NCBI GenBank assembly: GCA_951813065.1
Contig: CATOTH010000001.1
Location: forward strand, 186,001-250,000
Length of the DNA: 64,000 bases
Direction: 5' to 3'
DNA from: an uncultured Bryobacterales bacterium
GTDB lineage: Bacteria > Acidobacteriota > Terriglobia > Bryobacterales > UBA6623
Part shown: positions 1 to 9,076 of the stretch, piece after piece
How the letters are laid out: each line of letters opens with the position of its first letter
Numbering within the stretch: position 1 is the stretch's first letter
Made by a program: the position numbers and the translations under genes
The notes under the pieces: model-generated
Told to the model about the DNA's origin: nothing
Seen by the model: only the letters and a program-made list of their open reading frames with translations
Database searches by the model: none

Positions 1-912
1 CACTCGGATATCCTGCGGCCGGCCATCTTCCTTAACCTGGAAATCCTCTCTCGTCAGCCCCGTGAGGGGCCGGCCCCCGCTGTCGCTGACAGCCACGCTC
101 AAGCTCACCATGCGGACGTCAGCCGTGAACACCACGTCGCCCGTTGTTTCCCCGGCAGACCCCGAGGAACTCGGGCGCATGCGTTGCGGACCAGGTGATC
201 CCCGATTGTTCTGACTCCGCCGTTTGGCGTTGGCCAGCAACCGCTCAATTGCGGCAGTTGCATACCCGGGAGGCTTGAGGGGCCAGCCTTTAGGGATTGG
301 CCAGTCGCGCACCGTCAGCGCTCTCGGTGAGTACAGTGCGGCGTCAACCACACCGTAGGGCTCGTCTTGTATCCCCAGTCTGCTGTATAGATCCCACACG
401 CGGAGTCGAGCGCTGATCGCATTCCGAACAAGTGCCAACCGGCGGCCCGGAGGGGCGCTGAACTCCTCAGGGCGGTGATGCGATTGAATGCGCAAGGCCG
501 TGGTCTCGAGCGGCGCTGTGATCGTGAGAGCCCCTTCGATGGACTTCACTCTGGCGCGCCGCACCATGCCCGTGATCTCGATGTCTCCAGCCTCCGTCTC
601 GACCGAGAACCCAGCTCCGAGGGGAATCTCGACATTGATGTCAGGACTCTCCTCCTGCGGAGGCAACGCCTCAATCACGAGACGGTTCGGGGACCGGCGG
701 ATATCGAGTCCCTCGGGCCTGTCCGGATCGCCCCCACTCCTCCATGCCTTCACATGCCTCCGATTGACAACCTCGACAGACACCCCTCCGTACTCGTTCA
801 CGATCTCGGTCGGCTGAGCGAAGCCGCTTGCGGTCACAAGCAGCGAGGCTGAAAGTAGCGGACACATCAGCAGTAGCCGGTGATGTCGCCAGGCTGACGG
901 TACGGGCACCAT
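1..912 (-). CDS. VWFA-domain-type exported protein, 5' part only (runs off the window)
   Basis: Reading the minus strand from an ATG at 912 gives 304 codons with no stop up to base 1, so the C-terminal part lies outside the window. The N-terminus has a basic stretch (RHHR) and a hydrophobic core ending near SGFAQ, a signal peptide; an internal ATG at 867 would also leave a signal peptide. Residues about 85-135 look like a beta-rich domain. The last 40 residues (VSLSVAVSDSGGRPLTGL, then TREDFQVKEDG) match the linker that precedes the VWA domain in many acidobacterial VWA-domain proteins, where a short Ig-like strand module reads D..G.PV.GL...DF.V.EDG. The VWA domain itself would be in the missing part, so that identification is inference. 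It is divergent from selB, with 48 bp between the starts. Confidence 0.75.
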   Translation of the reverse strand, partial: MVPVPSAWRHHRLLLMCPLLSASLLVTASGFAQPTEIVNEYGGVSVEVVNRRHVKAWRSGGDPDRPEGLDIRRSPNRLVIEALPPQEESPDINVEIPLGAGFSVETEAGDIEITGMVRRARVKSIEGALTITAPLETTALRIQSHHRPEEFSAPPGRRLALVRNAISARLRVWDLYSRLGIQDEPYGVVDAALYSPRALTVRDWPIPKGWPLKPPGYATAAIERLLANAKRRSQNNRGSPGPQRMRPSSSGSAGETTGDVVFTADVRMVSLSVAVSDSGGRPLTGLTREDFQVKEDGRPQDIRV

Positions 913-960
913 GGCTCTATTTAGGGTACGCGCTACATTGGAGCGAACAATTCGGCGGCT

Positions 961-2859
961 ATGGAAGCAAAGCATGTCATCGTTGGCACGAGCGGCCACA
1001 TCGACCACGGAAAGACATCGCTGGTGCGGGCCCTGACGGGCACCGACACCGACAGGTGGGAGGAAGAACGACGCCGGGGGATCACCATTGATCTGGGATT
1101 CGCCAGCCTTGAAGTCGAACCGGGGCTGAATCTGGGATTTATTGACGTGCCCGGGCATGAGCGGTTCGTCAAGAACATGCTCGCCGGCATCGGGGGAATC
1201 GACCTCGTCGTACTCGTGGTCGCTGCCGACGAATCGGTCATGCCGCAAACTCGGGAGCACTTCGAGATCTGCCGTCTCCTGGGGATTCGCCGCGGCGTGA
1301 TCGCCTTGACGAAGTCCGACCTTGTCGACGAAGAGATTCTTGAGCTTGTCCATCTCGAGGTCGAGGATTTCGTCGCGGGGTCTTTCCTGGCGGAGGCACC
1401 GGTGATTCCGGTGAGCAGTACGACAGGAGACGGCCTGCCAGATCTGCGAGACGCGCTGGCAGCCGCTGCCGGGGCAACCGAGACCCGCGGCACGGCAGGC
1501 CTGCTGAGGCTCCCGGTGGACCGGGTGTTCACGATGAAAGGATTCGGCACGGTCATTACCGGCACGCTGTCGGCAGGCACCTTGCAGGTCGACGACCAGG
1601 TGGAGATCCTGCCCGGGGGCCAGCTTGCCCGGATCCGGAATGTCGAGGTCCACGGCCAATCCGTGGCAGTCGCTGCCGCAGGCCAACGCACGGCGGTCAA
1701 TCTAGGGGGCGTGCCCAAGACGAATCTCGAGCGAGGCGCTACCCTCGTGCAGCCAAAGCGCTTCGCGACAACTAGTCAATTGGACACCCGGATCGAGTTG
1801 CTGCCGTCGGCCAAGCCGCTCAAGCACGGAGCCCCTGTCCATCTGCATCTTGCGACCGCGGAGACCGTTGGTCGCGCGTACATCCTGGGGGCCCAGGGAC
1901 GGCAAGCGAGCGTGGACCCCGGTTCCGAGGCCTACGTCCAACTCCGGCTCGACAATCCGGTGCTGGCCGTGGCGGGAGACCGATTCATCCTCCGGCAGTT
2001 TTCTCCTCTGACAACGATCGCCGGAGGCACCGTACTTCGGCCCGAGGCACCGAAGCATCGCCAAAAGGACGAATGGCGCCCCTTACTTGACGCCCTGCTC
2101 GAAAGGGACCGATCGCGAATCCTCGACCTCCTCTGCCGCGAGAGGCCCTATGGGTTAGCCGGTAGCGAGCTTATCGCGCTCACCGGCGAGGAAGAGCCCT
2201 TGTGGCTTGTCACCGCCCAGGAGACCGCCTCTCTCGCCGTGCTCCGGGAGAAGCCGGTATGGGTTTGCTCGGTAGCGCGGATTGGCGACGCGGAAGCACG
2301 GCTACTGGAAGCGCTCGAGCGGTATCACAGTGCCAATCCTCTCGAAGCTGGCGCGCCGGTCGAGGCAATGCGAAGCGGCCAATTCGGAGATGCTCCGGAC
2401 ATATTCGCAGAACACCTGCTGCGTCGACTTCAACAATCCGGAAAGATCCGTTTCGACGAGGACTTGGTCCGCTTGGCCAACCATCAAATTCGCCTTCAGG
2501 CGGACGAGCAGGCGGCCCGGGACCGCTTGGTCGAGGCATTTCAGGCGGCAGGCCTGCAGGTTCCAGGAGTCAAGGACCTCTTGGCATCGCTGTCGATTGA
2601 CGGCCCGCGCGCCCAGCGAGTCCTGGCGACGCTGCTCCGGGAGGGAGTCTTGGTGCGCGTGAGTCATGAGCTCGTGTTCCACTCGACCGCGATCCGCACA
2701 TTGAAGGAGAACCTTGGCGCTTTTCGCGGTCAGCGAATCAACGTGGCTGAGTTCAAGGCCCTCGCTGACGTAAGCCGGAAGTACGCCATTCCGCTTCTGG
2801 AATACTTCGACAGGCAGAAACTCACGTTGCGGGACGGCGACAAGCGGCGGGTCCTGTAG
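961..2859 (+). CDS. selB: Selenocysteine-specific translation elongation factor SelB
   Basis: SelB is the EF-Tu-like GTPase that delivers selenocysteinyl-tRNA to UGA codons marked by a SECIS element. The 632-residue protein starts with a GTPase domain: G1 GHIDHGKTS (12-20), switch region GITIDLGFA (40-48), G3 DVPGHERF (62-69), G4 TKSD (117-120). Domains II/III follow (about 175-345), then a long C-terminal region (350-632) of the size expected for the tandem winged helices that bind the SECIS hairpin. Length is typical of the family. No selA, selD or tRNA-Sec gene is visible in this window, so the rest of the pathway must be elsewhere if it works. The next gene begins 66 bp downstream. Confidence 0.95.
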   Translation: MEAKHVIVGTSGHIDHGKTSLVRALTGTDTDRWEEERRRGITIDLGFASLEVEPGLNLGFIDVPGHERFVKNMLAGIGGIDLVVLVVAADESVMPQTREHFEICRLLGIRRGVIALTKSDLVDEEILELVHLEVEDFVAGSFLAEAPVIPVSSTTGDGLPDLRDALAAAAGATETRGTAGLLRLPVDRVFTMKGFGTVITGTLSAGTLQVDDQVEILPGGQLARIRNVEVHGQSVAVAAAGQRTAVNLGGVPKTNLERGATLVQPKRFATTSQLDTRIELLPSAKPLKHGAPVHLHLATAETVGRAYILGAQGRQASVDPGSEAYVQLRLDNPVLAVAGDRFILRQFSPLTTIAGGTVLRPEAPKHRQKDEWRPLLDALLERDRSRILDLLCRERPYGLAGSELIALTGEEEPLWLVTAQETASLAVLREKPVWVCSVARIGDAEARLLEALERYHSANPLEAGAPVEAMRSGQFGDAPDIFAEHLLRRLQQSGKIRFDEDLVRLANHQIRLQADEQAARDRLVEAFQAAGLQVPGVKDLLASLSIDGPRAQRVLATLLREGVLVRVSHELVFHSTAIRTLKENLGAFRGQRINVAEFKALADVSRKYAIPLLEYFDRQKLTLRDGDKRRVL

Positions 2860-2925
2860 CCTCCAGCAGATCCATCCGGTACACTGCGCTCATCTCCAGG
2901 ATCCGCCAAGTTCAGGCGTCTGCGA

Positions 2926-3480
2926 ATGTCCCACGTTATGTGCAGCTTGCCCGGCAAGGGCGGAACCGATCCAGACGAGCGCTCCTGGGAAAGCCTGTCA
3001 GCCAACCCGCACGACCGGCTTCGGATCTTGAGGCAGTACCGATCTGTCGCGATGGTCGGCCTGTCTCCCAATCCCTTGCGACCGAGCCATTTCGTGGCGA
3101 TCTACCTGGCAAACCGCGGTTACGACATCATTCCCGTGAACCCCGGAGCCGAAGAGATCCTTGGACGCAAGTGCTTCCCCGCCCTCAGCGACGTGGACCG
3201 CCCAATAGAGATTGTCGACATCTTTCGGTCCACCGAGTACGTGCCGGAAATTGTCGAGGAGTCCATCTCCGTGGGAGCGAAGGCGGTGTGGATGCAGTTT
3301 GGGGTAATCCACGGGCCCGCCGCGCGGCGGGCGCTGGCCGCAGGGCTTGCGGTCGTGATAGATCGTTGCATGAAGGTCGAACACGCGCGGTTCTTCGGCG
3401 GAATGTCTCCGATGGGCCTCAATTCGAACGTTGTTTCGGCACGCAGCTGGGATCCCTCGGATGGCAAGCACGGTCTGTGA
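2926..3480 (+). CDS. CoA-binding domain protein (YccU-like)
   Basis: The 184-residue protein carries a Rossmann-type CoA-binding domain: RSVAMVGLSPNPLRPSH (about 39-55), then YDIIPVNPG, IVDIFRS and AVWMQFGVIH blocks, ending in the cysteine-containing VVIDRCMKVEH segment typical of single-domain YccU-like proteins. These resemble the CoA-binding part of succinyl-CoA ligase but lack the catalytic ligase domains; their physiological role is not established. The first 25 residues are not part of the conserved fold, so a later start is possible, though no better Met occurs before the domain. It follows selB in the same direction and precedes an epimerase gene by 36 bp. Confidence 0.85.
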   Translation: MSHVMCSLPGKGGTDPDERSWESLSANPHDRLRILRQYRSVAMVGLSPNPLRPSHFVAIYLANRGYDIIPVNPGAEEILGRKCFPALSDVDRPIEIVDIFRSTEYVPEIVEESISVGAKAVWMQFGVIHGPAARRALAAGLAVVIDRCMKVEHARFFGGMSPMGLNSNVVSARSWDPSDGKHGL

Positions 3481-3516
3481 TAATGGTGCCAATCCAACTG
3501 GGAGGTCTGCCTCGTA

Positions 3517-4359
3517 ATGAAGTTCGGTGTGAACACCTTGATCTGGTCCGGCGGGTTCGAACCGGAGAAATACCCGATCGACGCCCTCAAGGAAGCTGGC
3601 GTTGACGGGATCGAAATCCCTGTGTTCACGCCCGGTGATCTTGATGTGGCCGCTGTGAGACGGGTCGTAGCGGAGAATGCGCTGAACGTCCATTTCTGCT
3701 CGGTCAACCCGGACGGGATCAATCCGATTAGCGACGATGCTGGCGTGCGCGCCAAGACCGTCGAGCATTGGAAGACCCTCATTGGTGTCGCAGCCGACGC
3801 TGGTGCGGACCAGATCGCCGGGCCGACCCCGGCGCCCGTGGGATTCTTGCCAGGGCGCCGCCGAACGAAGGATGAATGGAAGTGGGGCGTTGAGTTCCAC
3901 CAAGCGCTGGACGACTCTCTCGCGGACGCTGGCGTGACCCTGGCCGTCGAGCCCCTTAACCGATTCGAGACGTACTTCCTGAACACGTCAGCCGACGGCC
4001 TTCAATTCGTCAAGGAGATCGGAAGCCCGCGCATCGGTCTCCTGCTGGACACGTTCCACCAGAACATCGAGGAAAAGGATCTGGCGGATGCCTACACGCT
4101 TTGCGGCGATCACCTGATGCATGTCCACACGTGCGAGAACGACCGCGGGACACCGGGCAGCGGGCACGTCGACTGGCCGGGCGTCCTCGCCGCAGTGAAA
4201 GCGACCGGCTATGACCGCTGGCTCACGATCGAGTCGTTCAACTCGCACATTGCCGAACTCTCCGCGGCAACAGCCATCTGGCGTGATCTGGCAGCCTCGA
4301 TGGACGACATCGCCATCGACGGCACCCGGTTCCTTCGCGACCTCTGGGAACGCGTCTGA
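3517..4359 (+). CDS. Sugar phosphate isomerase/epimerase (xylose isomerase-like TIM barrel)
   Basis: The 280-residue protein belongs to the AP-endonuclease-2/xylose-isomerase-like TIM-barrel family, closest in style to D-tagatose/D-psicose 3-epimerases. It begins MKFGVNTLIWSG, and has VEPLNRFET (about 148-156) with the metal-binding Glu, LLLDTFHQNIEE with Asp and His ligands, HVHTCENDRG, and a C-terminal TIESF with the last metal Glu. These residues bind the divalent metal that assists proton transfer at C2/C3 of ketoses. The start is supported by GGAGGT about 10 bases upstream of ATG. The substrate cannot be read from sequence. A second, diverged member of the family lies at 42135-42953. Confidence 0.88.
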   Translation: MKFGVNTLIWSGGFEPEKYPIDALKEAGVDGIEIPVFTPGDLDVAAVRRVVAENALNVHFCSVNPDGINPISDDAGVRAKTVEHWKTLIGVAADAGADQIAGPTPAPVGFLPGRRRTKDEWKWGVEFHQALDDSLADAGVTLAVEPLNRFETYFLNTSADGLQFVKEIGSPRIGLLLDTFHQNIEEKDLADAYTLCGDHLMHVHTCENDRGTPGSGHVDWPGVLAAVKATGYDRWLTIESFNSHIAELSAATAIWRDLAASMDDIAIDGTRFLRDLWERV

Positions 4360-4418
4360 CGGAGGGCTCCGAGAGCGGCGGTTCGCACGCCGCCCTTCCG
4401 GAATCGGAAAGCGGGATC

Positions 4419-5393
4419 GTGGCTTCCGGCCAATCCAGCGCCGACCGCAAGGTTTCGCTGCCGATCGGAATCGTCTCGGCGCTGGTGTGCCTGTTGATCG
4501 TGATCGTGCGCGGCGGCAACCCCGTCGCGATCAAGATCGTGCTCCGGTCCCTGAGCCCGATGCAGGCCGCCTTTTCCCGGGTAGCAATCGCATGCGGCGG
4601 AGTCGGGATCTTCGCTGGTTCCCGAGGTGTCGAACTCCAGCCGAAGCGAAGCGAACTGGGCCCACTGACACTGCTCAGCATTGTCTACGCCCTGCAGATC
4701 GGGGCGATCCAAGCCGGCGCGGACTACACCTCTCCCGTGTTGGTCGCCGTCTTGTTCAACACCTATCCCATCATCGGCAATCTTCTGTCGTCGCTGGTCG
4801 TTCCGGAGGACCGGCTCAGCTTGCGGAGGATTGCAGGATTGACCGTGGCGTTTGCGGGTGTCGCGTGGATATTTCAGGCACGCACGGAGAGTGCCTTGGC
4901 GCCGAATCCGTTGCTCGGCAACTCGCTTGTGCTGTTCGGAGCGACACTGCTGGCGACGCGAACGGTTTACGTCCGCCAACTGGTCCTGAAGGTCGATTAC
5001 GTAAAGGCCGTGTTTTGGCCGATGCTGGGATCCTTGCCCCTGTTCCTGCTGGGCGGGACGGTGCTGCCTGATGGAGGGCCTCGGGCCGATTTCGACTGGA
5101 CGGTTTGGCTCGCCCTGCTGTTCCAGGGTGTCGTGGTGGGCGGTGTCGGACAGCTTGCCTGGATCTATTTGATTCGAAGGCATACTCCCGGCACGGTCAT
5201 CGCATTCTCGTTTCTGACACCGATCAGCGGACTGGTGCTGGCATCGCTGTACTTCCAGGAGCCCGTGCCGTCAACGTTGCTGCTCGGGTTTAGCGCCGTA
5301 CTCGGCGGAATCGCGATGGCAGCGCGTCGGGCAGCGCCTATTCCGTCACAGGAGCGGCCCACGCCGCCCAGAGGCTTTGGCGGCAGCGCCTAG
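4419..5393 (+). CDS. EamA/DMT-family transporter
   Basis: This 324-residue protein is almost entirely hydrophobic, with about ten predicted membrane helices in two EamA-like halves. The first half opens with SLPIGIVSALVCLLIVIVRGGNP and KIVLRSLSPMQAAFSR; the second contains GVVVGGVGQLAWIYLIRR and TPGTVIAFSFLTPISG, the segment typical of the drug/metabolite transporter superfamily. The start is a GTG. The C-terminal 20 residues are Pro/Arg-rich and cytoplasmic. Members export small metabolites or amino acids; the substrate is unknown. It lies 59 bp after the epimerase and converges with pcm, with 26 bp between stop codons. Confidence 0.88.
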   Translation: MASGQSSADRKVSLPIGIVSALVCLLIVIVRGGNPVAIKIVLRSLSPMQAAFSRVAIACGGVGIFAGSRGVELQPKRSELGPLTLLSIVYALQIGAIQAGADYTSPVLVAVLFNTYPIIGNLLSSLVVPEDRLSLRRIAGLTVAFAGVAWIFQARTESALAPNPLLGNSLVLFGATLLATRTVYVRQLVLKVDYVKAVFWPMLGSLPLFLLGGTVLPDGGPRADFDWTVWLALLFQGVVVGGVGQLAWIYLIRRHTPGTVIAFSFLTPISGLVLASLYFQEPVPSTLLLGFSAVLGGIAMAARRAAPIPSQERPTPPRGFGGSA

Positions 5394-5419
5394 ACCGAAG
5401 AGCTTTCCGAAGTCACGCG

Positions 5420-6148
5420 CTAGCGAGGCGATTCGGACCGCACCATTGGCACGAACCGGACCGCAAGGCCCGGCCGCCTGCGGACGCGCCCCTCGGCGTC
5501 CTTGGTGACCAACACCAGCCTCTGGGTTTCGGATGTGCGCCCCACAGGAGCCAAGAGCCGTCCGCCCGGGGCCATCTGATCGACCAAGGCCTCCGGCAAT
5601 TCAGGTGGGGCGGCCGTCACCATGATGCGATCAAAGGGAGCGTACTCGGGCCATCCTTCGTAGCCATCTCCAGTGCGAAGGCGGACGTGCCTGAAGCCGA
5701 GGCTCCGGAGAGTCTCGGCCGCACTCTTGGCAAGCTCCGGAACGATCTCCACACTGAAGACTTGGTCGGACAGCGAGGCCAAGACCGCAGCTTGGTAACC
5801 TGACCCGGTTCCGATCTCCAGCACGCGGTGATGTCCTTCCACCTCCAGTAGTTCCGTCATGCGGGCAACGATGTAGGGCTGCGAGATGGTCTGGTCGAAT
5901 CCGATCGGCAGCGGACTGTCAATGTATGCCGAACCGCGGACTTCGGCAGGGATGAAGCGGTGCCTTGGCACTGACTGCATTGCGTCGAGCACAGCAAGGT
6001 CGCGGACACCCCTGGCCTTGATTTGATCCCGGACCATGGCCACGCGCCTGATCTCCCAACGCTGCTCGTCGTCCTGGCCGGTAGCCCTCTGGGCCGCCAA
6101 GACGTAGGCGGCCAACGCCCCTCCTGTCAACGCGTCACGTCGTCGCAT
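5420..6148 (-). CDS. pcm: Protein-L-isoaspartate O-methyltransferase with an export-like N-terminus
   Basis: The 242-residue protein has the SAM-binding Rossmann fold of protein-isoaspartyl methyltransferases, which repair damaged Asn/Asp residues. Motifs: SVPRHRFIP (59-67), the family-typical PLPIGFDQTISQPYIVA (79-95), motif I EIGTGSGYQA (111-120), GDGYEGWPEYAPFDRIMVTAA, and a C-terminal GRLLAPVG. Unusually, the first 25 residues read MRRRDALTGGALAAYVLAAQ followed by RATGQ, a basic and hydrophobic leader with twin arginines. This suggests export or membrane tethering; cytosolic Pcm proteins normally start close to the VAMVRDQIKARGV block. Whether the leader works as a Tat or Sec signal cannot be settled by eye. 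It converges with the EamA gene. Confidence 0.92.
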   Translation of the reverse strand: MRRRDALTGGALAAYVLAAQRATGQDDEQRWEIRRVAMVRDQIKARGVRDLAVLDAMQSVPRHRFIPAEVRGSAYIDSPLPIGFDQTISQPYIVARMTELLEVEGHHRVLEIGTGSGYQAAVLASLSDQVFSVEIVPELAKSAAETLRSLGFRHVRLRTGDGYEGWPEYAPFDRIMVTAAPPELPEALVDQMAPGGRLLAPVGRTSETQRLVLVTKDAEGRVRRRPGLAVRFVPMVRSESPR

Positions 6149-6376
6149 CGGCTCAGAGCTCTATGCGCCTAGGCATGCCAGCGACCCTATCCTAGCACTG
6201 GCTCTGATCGCCAGTGGGTTGATCAAGGGGTGTCGATCAAGGAGCTGCGTCGCTACGCCACGATCGCCATGTCCGATCAACCGGTTTGCCGCCAGGACCC
6301 GGCGCGTTGGTTTGGCCGGAGCCTCAGTCTACGAGCTTCGGAGCCAATGCAGAGTCCGTGCCGCAAGCGGCAACAG

Positions 6377-6658
6377 TCACAGACCCAGTTCAGAATGCGA
6401 CCCGAGGCGGACCAGCCGCAGTGTGTCGACGTCGGGCTTCTGGTAGATCAGCACCAAGTCCGGCCTAACATGGCAGTCGCGGTGATCGGCCCACTCGCCG
6501 CTCAGCCCATGGTCGTGGTGCCGGTGCTCAAGTGGATCATCTTGAGCCAATGCTTCGAGGACCGGCACCAAGCTGGCATCTAGGGATGCCCCGTGCCGCC
6601 CGCGAGACTCGCGCCTGTAATCACGCTTGAACTGACTGGTGCGCTCAATCACCCGCAT
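6377..6658 (-). CDS. YafQ/RelE-family mRNA-interferase toxin
   Basis: The 93-residue protein matches the YafQ branch of the RelE/ParE toxin fold: RTSQFKRDYRRE near the N-terminus, LEHRHHDHGLSGEW in the middle, the basic HVRPDLVLIYQ strand, and the C-terminal LVRLGSHSELG containing the catalytic-type His of YafQ (usual motif R.GSHS.L). YafQ toxins cleave mRNA on the ribosome. It overlaps the upstream antitoxin gene by 14 bp, as is normal in such operons, so translation is probably coupled. All expected key residues are present, so the toxin looks intact. Confidence 0.88.
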   Translation of the reverse strand: MRVIERTSQFKRDYRRESRGRHGASLDASLVPVLEALAQDDPLEHRHHDHGLSGEWADHRDCHVRPDLVLIYQKPDVDTLRLVRLGSHSELGL

Positions 6659-6908
6659 GCAGATCGTCGAGCAGCGCCTGCACGCTCCCGAATCGAGGCA
6701 GGTTGCCCCTGCGGGCTTCTCTCATTGCCTCGATGGTGACCTCGCTGGGGACCAGTGGCGCGAAAGGAAGGGCCTTCTCCTCCGCAACCTTGGTCAGCAG
6801 CAGTCGCACGGCGTCGGAAACGGTCAGCCCCATGGCGGCCAACACGGCGGCCGCTTCTTCTTTCACGGACGCGTTAACGCGCGCTTGGACAAGTTGATTG
6901 GCAGCCAT
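6645..6908 (-). CDS. RelB/DinJ-family antitoxin
   Basis: This 87-residue protein has an N-terminal ribbon-helix-helix DNA-binding segment (VQARVNASVKEEAAAVLAAMGLTVSDAVRLLL, about 7-38), followed by an acidic C-terminal part that ends near LLDDLHAGD and should wrap the toxin. It is upstream of and overlaps the YafQ-type toxin gene, the standard type II arrangement in which antitoxin, alone or with toxin, represses the operon promoter. The promoter should lie in the 350 bp upstream (6909-7258). Confidence 0.9.
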   Translation of the reverse strand: MAANQLVQARVNASVKEEAAAVLAAMGLTVSDAVRLLLTKVAEEKALPFAPLVPSEVTIEAMREARRGNLPRFGSVQALLDDLHAGD

Positions 6909-7258
6909 GCGTGCCTTCCTCCTTCGTGCATGACATTATCATACACTTGACCGCCCAAGTCGAGCCTGGGGTGCTGAGCGCCCCGGAGACGGTTCTTGGG
7001 ACCGCCGATCCTCCAAGCCGCGCGAAATCATCTGAGGAGACGCCTTCGGGAAATCGACAATTGTCGGACATCCAAGTGAGACCCTCGAGGGCTCTCCCCG
7101 CAGACCTGCTTGGCTGTCCGGCGTGCGACGGGGCCTTGGTTGCCACCCTGGCGCAATGGCGACGGCTGAGGCGGGCAGGACCAAGGGCAGACTGAGGATG
7201 CCACAAACCAGGTCAGGGACAATTCCAAGGGCGACTTGGCTCGCTGCCCCCGCGGAAG
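6909..7258. other. Intergenic stretch upstream of the toxin-antitoxin pair
   Basis: No gene could be supported on either strand here. It must hold the promoter and operator of the antitoxin-toxin operon (minus strand) and the 3' end of the membrane-protein transcript. Immediately upstream of the antitoxin ATG, AT-rich sequence around 6930-6955 contains short inverted halves around TATCATA that could be part of an operator, but this is weak. Confidence 0.4.
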
Positions 7259-7792
7259 TCAGCGTTGTTTCCACCAAGACCGCAGTTCAGCCACTCGAGG
7301 AATTCGCATTTCCAACCACGCCCGAACGATCAAGGAGCAGCAGGCCACGAAGGCGAGAGCCTTCAGCGCCTCGGGCCCGAGATCGGTGATGATTGCGCGC
7401 GCGGGTTCACCTCGCAGACCCGGCACTGCGATTGCCAGTGCGAGCACAGCCAACACCTGCAGAACGGATGCCCGCTTCAGCCAAGAGAAGGCCCCGCCAA
7501 ACGACTCAGTTCCAACATCGGCCGAGAACCTCGACCAGCTCGCTACGAACGAAACCGAAGCACCTGCCAAACACAGAAGAAAGATCCCGCCGAACGCTTT
7601 CGTGCCAACCGACAATCCCGTTGCGCTTGGAAACAAGCCGATCAGCAACGGGGCCGCTACACAGGCGATCAGCAGTAGTAGACCGCCTGCTTCTAATCCG
7701 AGCCTCCACACGAGCGCCCGACGGAAGGATTCCTCGTTACCGGCTCGGAGGTCGGTTCGGTGCCAGAATACTCTGCCAAGTCCGACTCGCAC
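7259..7792 (-). CDS. Small integral membrane protein of unknown function
   Basis: The 177-residue product (GTG start) is not recognised, but it shows four clear hydrophobic segments: about 33-53 (GLLLLIACVAAPLLIGLF), 63-84 (FGGIFLLCLAGASVSF), 108-126 (VLQVLAVLALAIAVPG) and 143-160 (ALAFVACCSLIVRAW). Basic residues flank them. The even spacing of helices and the absence of stops argue that it is a real gene and not a shadow. It ends in RSWWKQR. No conserved motif that would indicate a substrate or activity is visible. It is isolated between the toxin-antitoxin pair and the aminotransferase, both on the same strand. Confidence 0.6.
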   Translation of the reverse strand: MRVGLGRVFWHRTDLRAGNEESFRRALVWRLGLEAGGLLLLIACVAAPLLIGLFPSATGLSVGTKAFGGIFLLCLAGASVSFVASWSRFSADVGTESFGGAFSWLKRASVLQVLAVLALAIAVPGLRGEPARAIITDLGPEALKALAFVACCSLIVRAWLEMRIPRVAELRSWWKQR

Positions 7793-7918
7793 AACTCACG
7801 TTTTGCGCCAAAGCGCTTACCACATTGTCGCCGCAAACCGAGCCCAGAGGTGCCATTCTCGGGGCTGATTGACCGAAGTACATAACCGGAGAAGCGTTGA
7901 GGGCAAAATGGACGGAGA

Positions 7919-9076
7919 TCAGGCCAGCAGATCGTGCATTCTCTCCAAGGCGAGTTGGATGCGATCCAGAGCGGTCGCATAGCTGAATCGCAGATACCCC
8001 GCCCCGTACGCACCAAACGAGTCGCCTGCCAGGCAAGCCACGCCTGCGTCCTGGAGGATGCGTTCAGCCAGATCGTTGGCATTGCACCCGGTGGCCTCGA
8101 CATTCGGAAAGGCGTAGAACGCTCCCCCGGGCTTTGCGCAACGGAAGCCAGGTATCGAATTGAGACCATCCACGATCACGTCGCGACGGCGGCGGAACTC
8201 GTCGACCATCGCGCGGACGCTGTCCTGAGGCCCTCGCAACGCCTCGATCGCGGCACGCTGGGTGAAGCTTGCCGTGTGGGACGCGGAATTGACCTGCAGC
8301 AGGCAAATGGCGTCCACCATCCACTTCGGAAGCACGCCGTACCCAATGCGCCAGCCGGTCATGGAGTACGCTTTGGAGAATCCGTCAAGCAGGATCGTCT
8401 TGCCAGCCATTCCGTCGATTGATGCAATTGAAAACGGCCGCTCATCGAAGGCGATGAGGTTATAGATCTCGTCCGAAAGCACGAGCAGATCGCGATTTGC
8501 GACCAGTTCGGCAATGGCTCGCAAGTCTCCTTGGGGGATCGTGCCGCCGGTCGGATTCTGCGGTGAATTCAGGATTACAAGCCGCGTGCGTTCCGACAGG
8601 AGTTCCTGGAACCGATCCAGGTCGATCGAGAATCCGCGACCCTCCAGCAGCGGCAGGGCAACCGGAGTCGCGCCACATGCGCCGATTACCGACTCGTAGA
8701 TCGGAAACCCTGGATTCGGGTAAAGCACCTCGTCGCCTGGCTCAAGCAGCGCGAGCATCGAGTAGAACAGGATCGGCTTGGCGCCGGGTGTTACGACAAC
8801 CTGGGATTCGTCGACCGAAATTCCGCGAGTGGCCGAGACATGCTCGGCGATGGCCTCCCGAAGTTCCGGGTCCCCCTGCGTGGGGCCGTATTTCGTATAG
8901 CCATCGGCAAGAGCCTTGCGACCCGCTTCCAGGATGTTGGCGGGAGTCGGGAAATCGGGCTCGCCAATCTCCATGTGAACAACGTCCCGTCCCTGGGCCT
9001 CGAGCGCGCGGGCCCTGACTAGCACTTCGAACGCGCCTTCGCCACGCATCCGGCCGATTCGCGATGCAACCTGCAT
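7919..9076 (-). CDS. Class I/II pyridoxal-phosphate aminotransferase (aspartate aminotransferase-like)
   Basis: With the ATG at 9076 this is a 385-residue fold-type I aminotransferase. It has the family signatures MEIGEPDFPTP (35-45), YGPTQGDPELREAIA (63-77), NSPQNPTGG (170-178) with the substrate-carboxylate Asn, SDEIYN (201-206) with the PLP-binding Asp/Tyr, and SKAYSMTGWRIGY (234-246) with the Schiff-base Lys at 235. The C-terminal Arg lies in LRFSYA. The open frame extends 23 codons further upstream from a TTG, but the ATG start fits family length better. Such enzymes convert amino acids and 2-oxo acids, commonly Asp or Ala; exact specificity is not readable. It is divergent from the sigma-factor operon. 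Confidence 0.92.
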   Translation of the reverse strand: MQVASRIGRMRGEGAFEVLVRARALEAQGRDVVHMEIGEPDFPTPANILEAGRKALADGYTKYGPTQGDPELREAIAEHVSATRGISVDESQVVVTPGAKPILFYSMLALLEPGDEVLYPNPGFPIYESVIGACGATPVALPLLEGRGFSIDLDRFQELLSERTRLVILNSPQNPTGGTIPQGDLRAIAELVANRDLLVLSDEIYNLIAFDERPFSIASIDGMAGKTILLDGFSKAYSMTGWRIGYGVLPKWMVDAICLLQVNSASHTASFTQRAAIEALRGPQDSVRAMVDEFRRRRDVIVDGLNSIPGFRCAKPGGAFYAFPNVEATGCNANDLAERILQDAGVACLAGDSFGAYGAGYLRFSYATALDRIQLALERMHDLLA

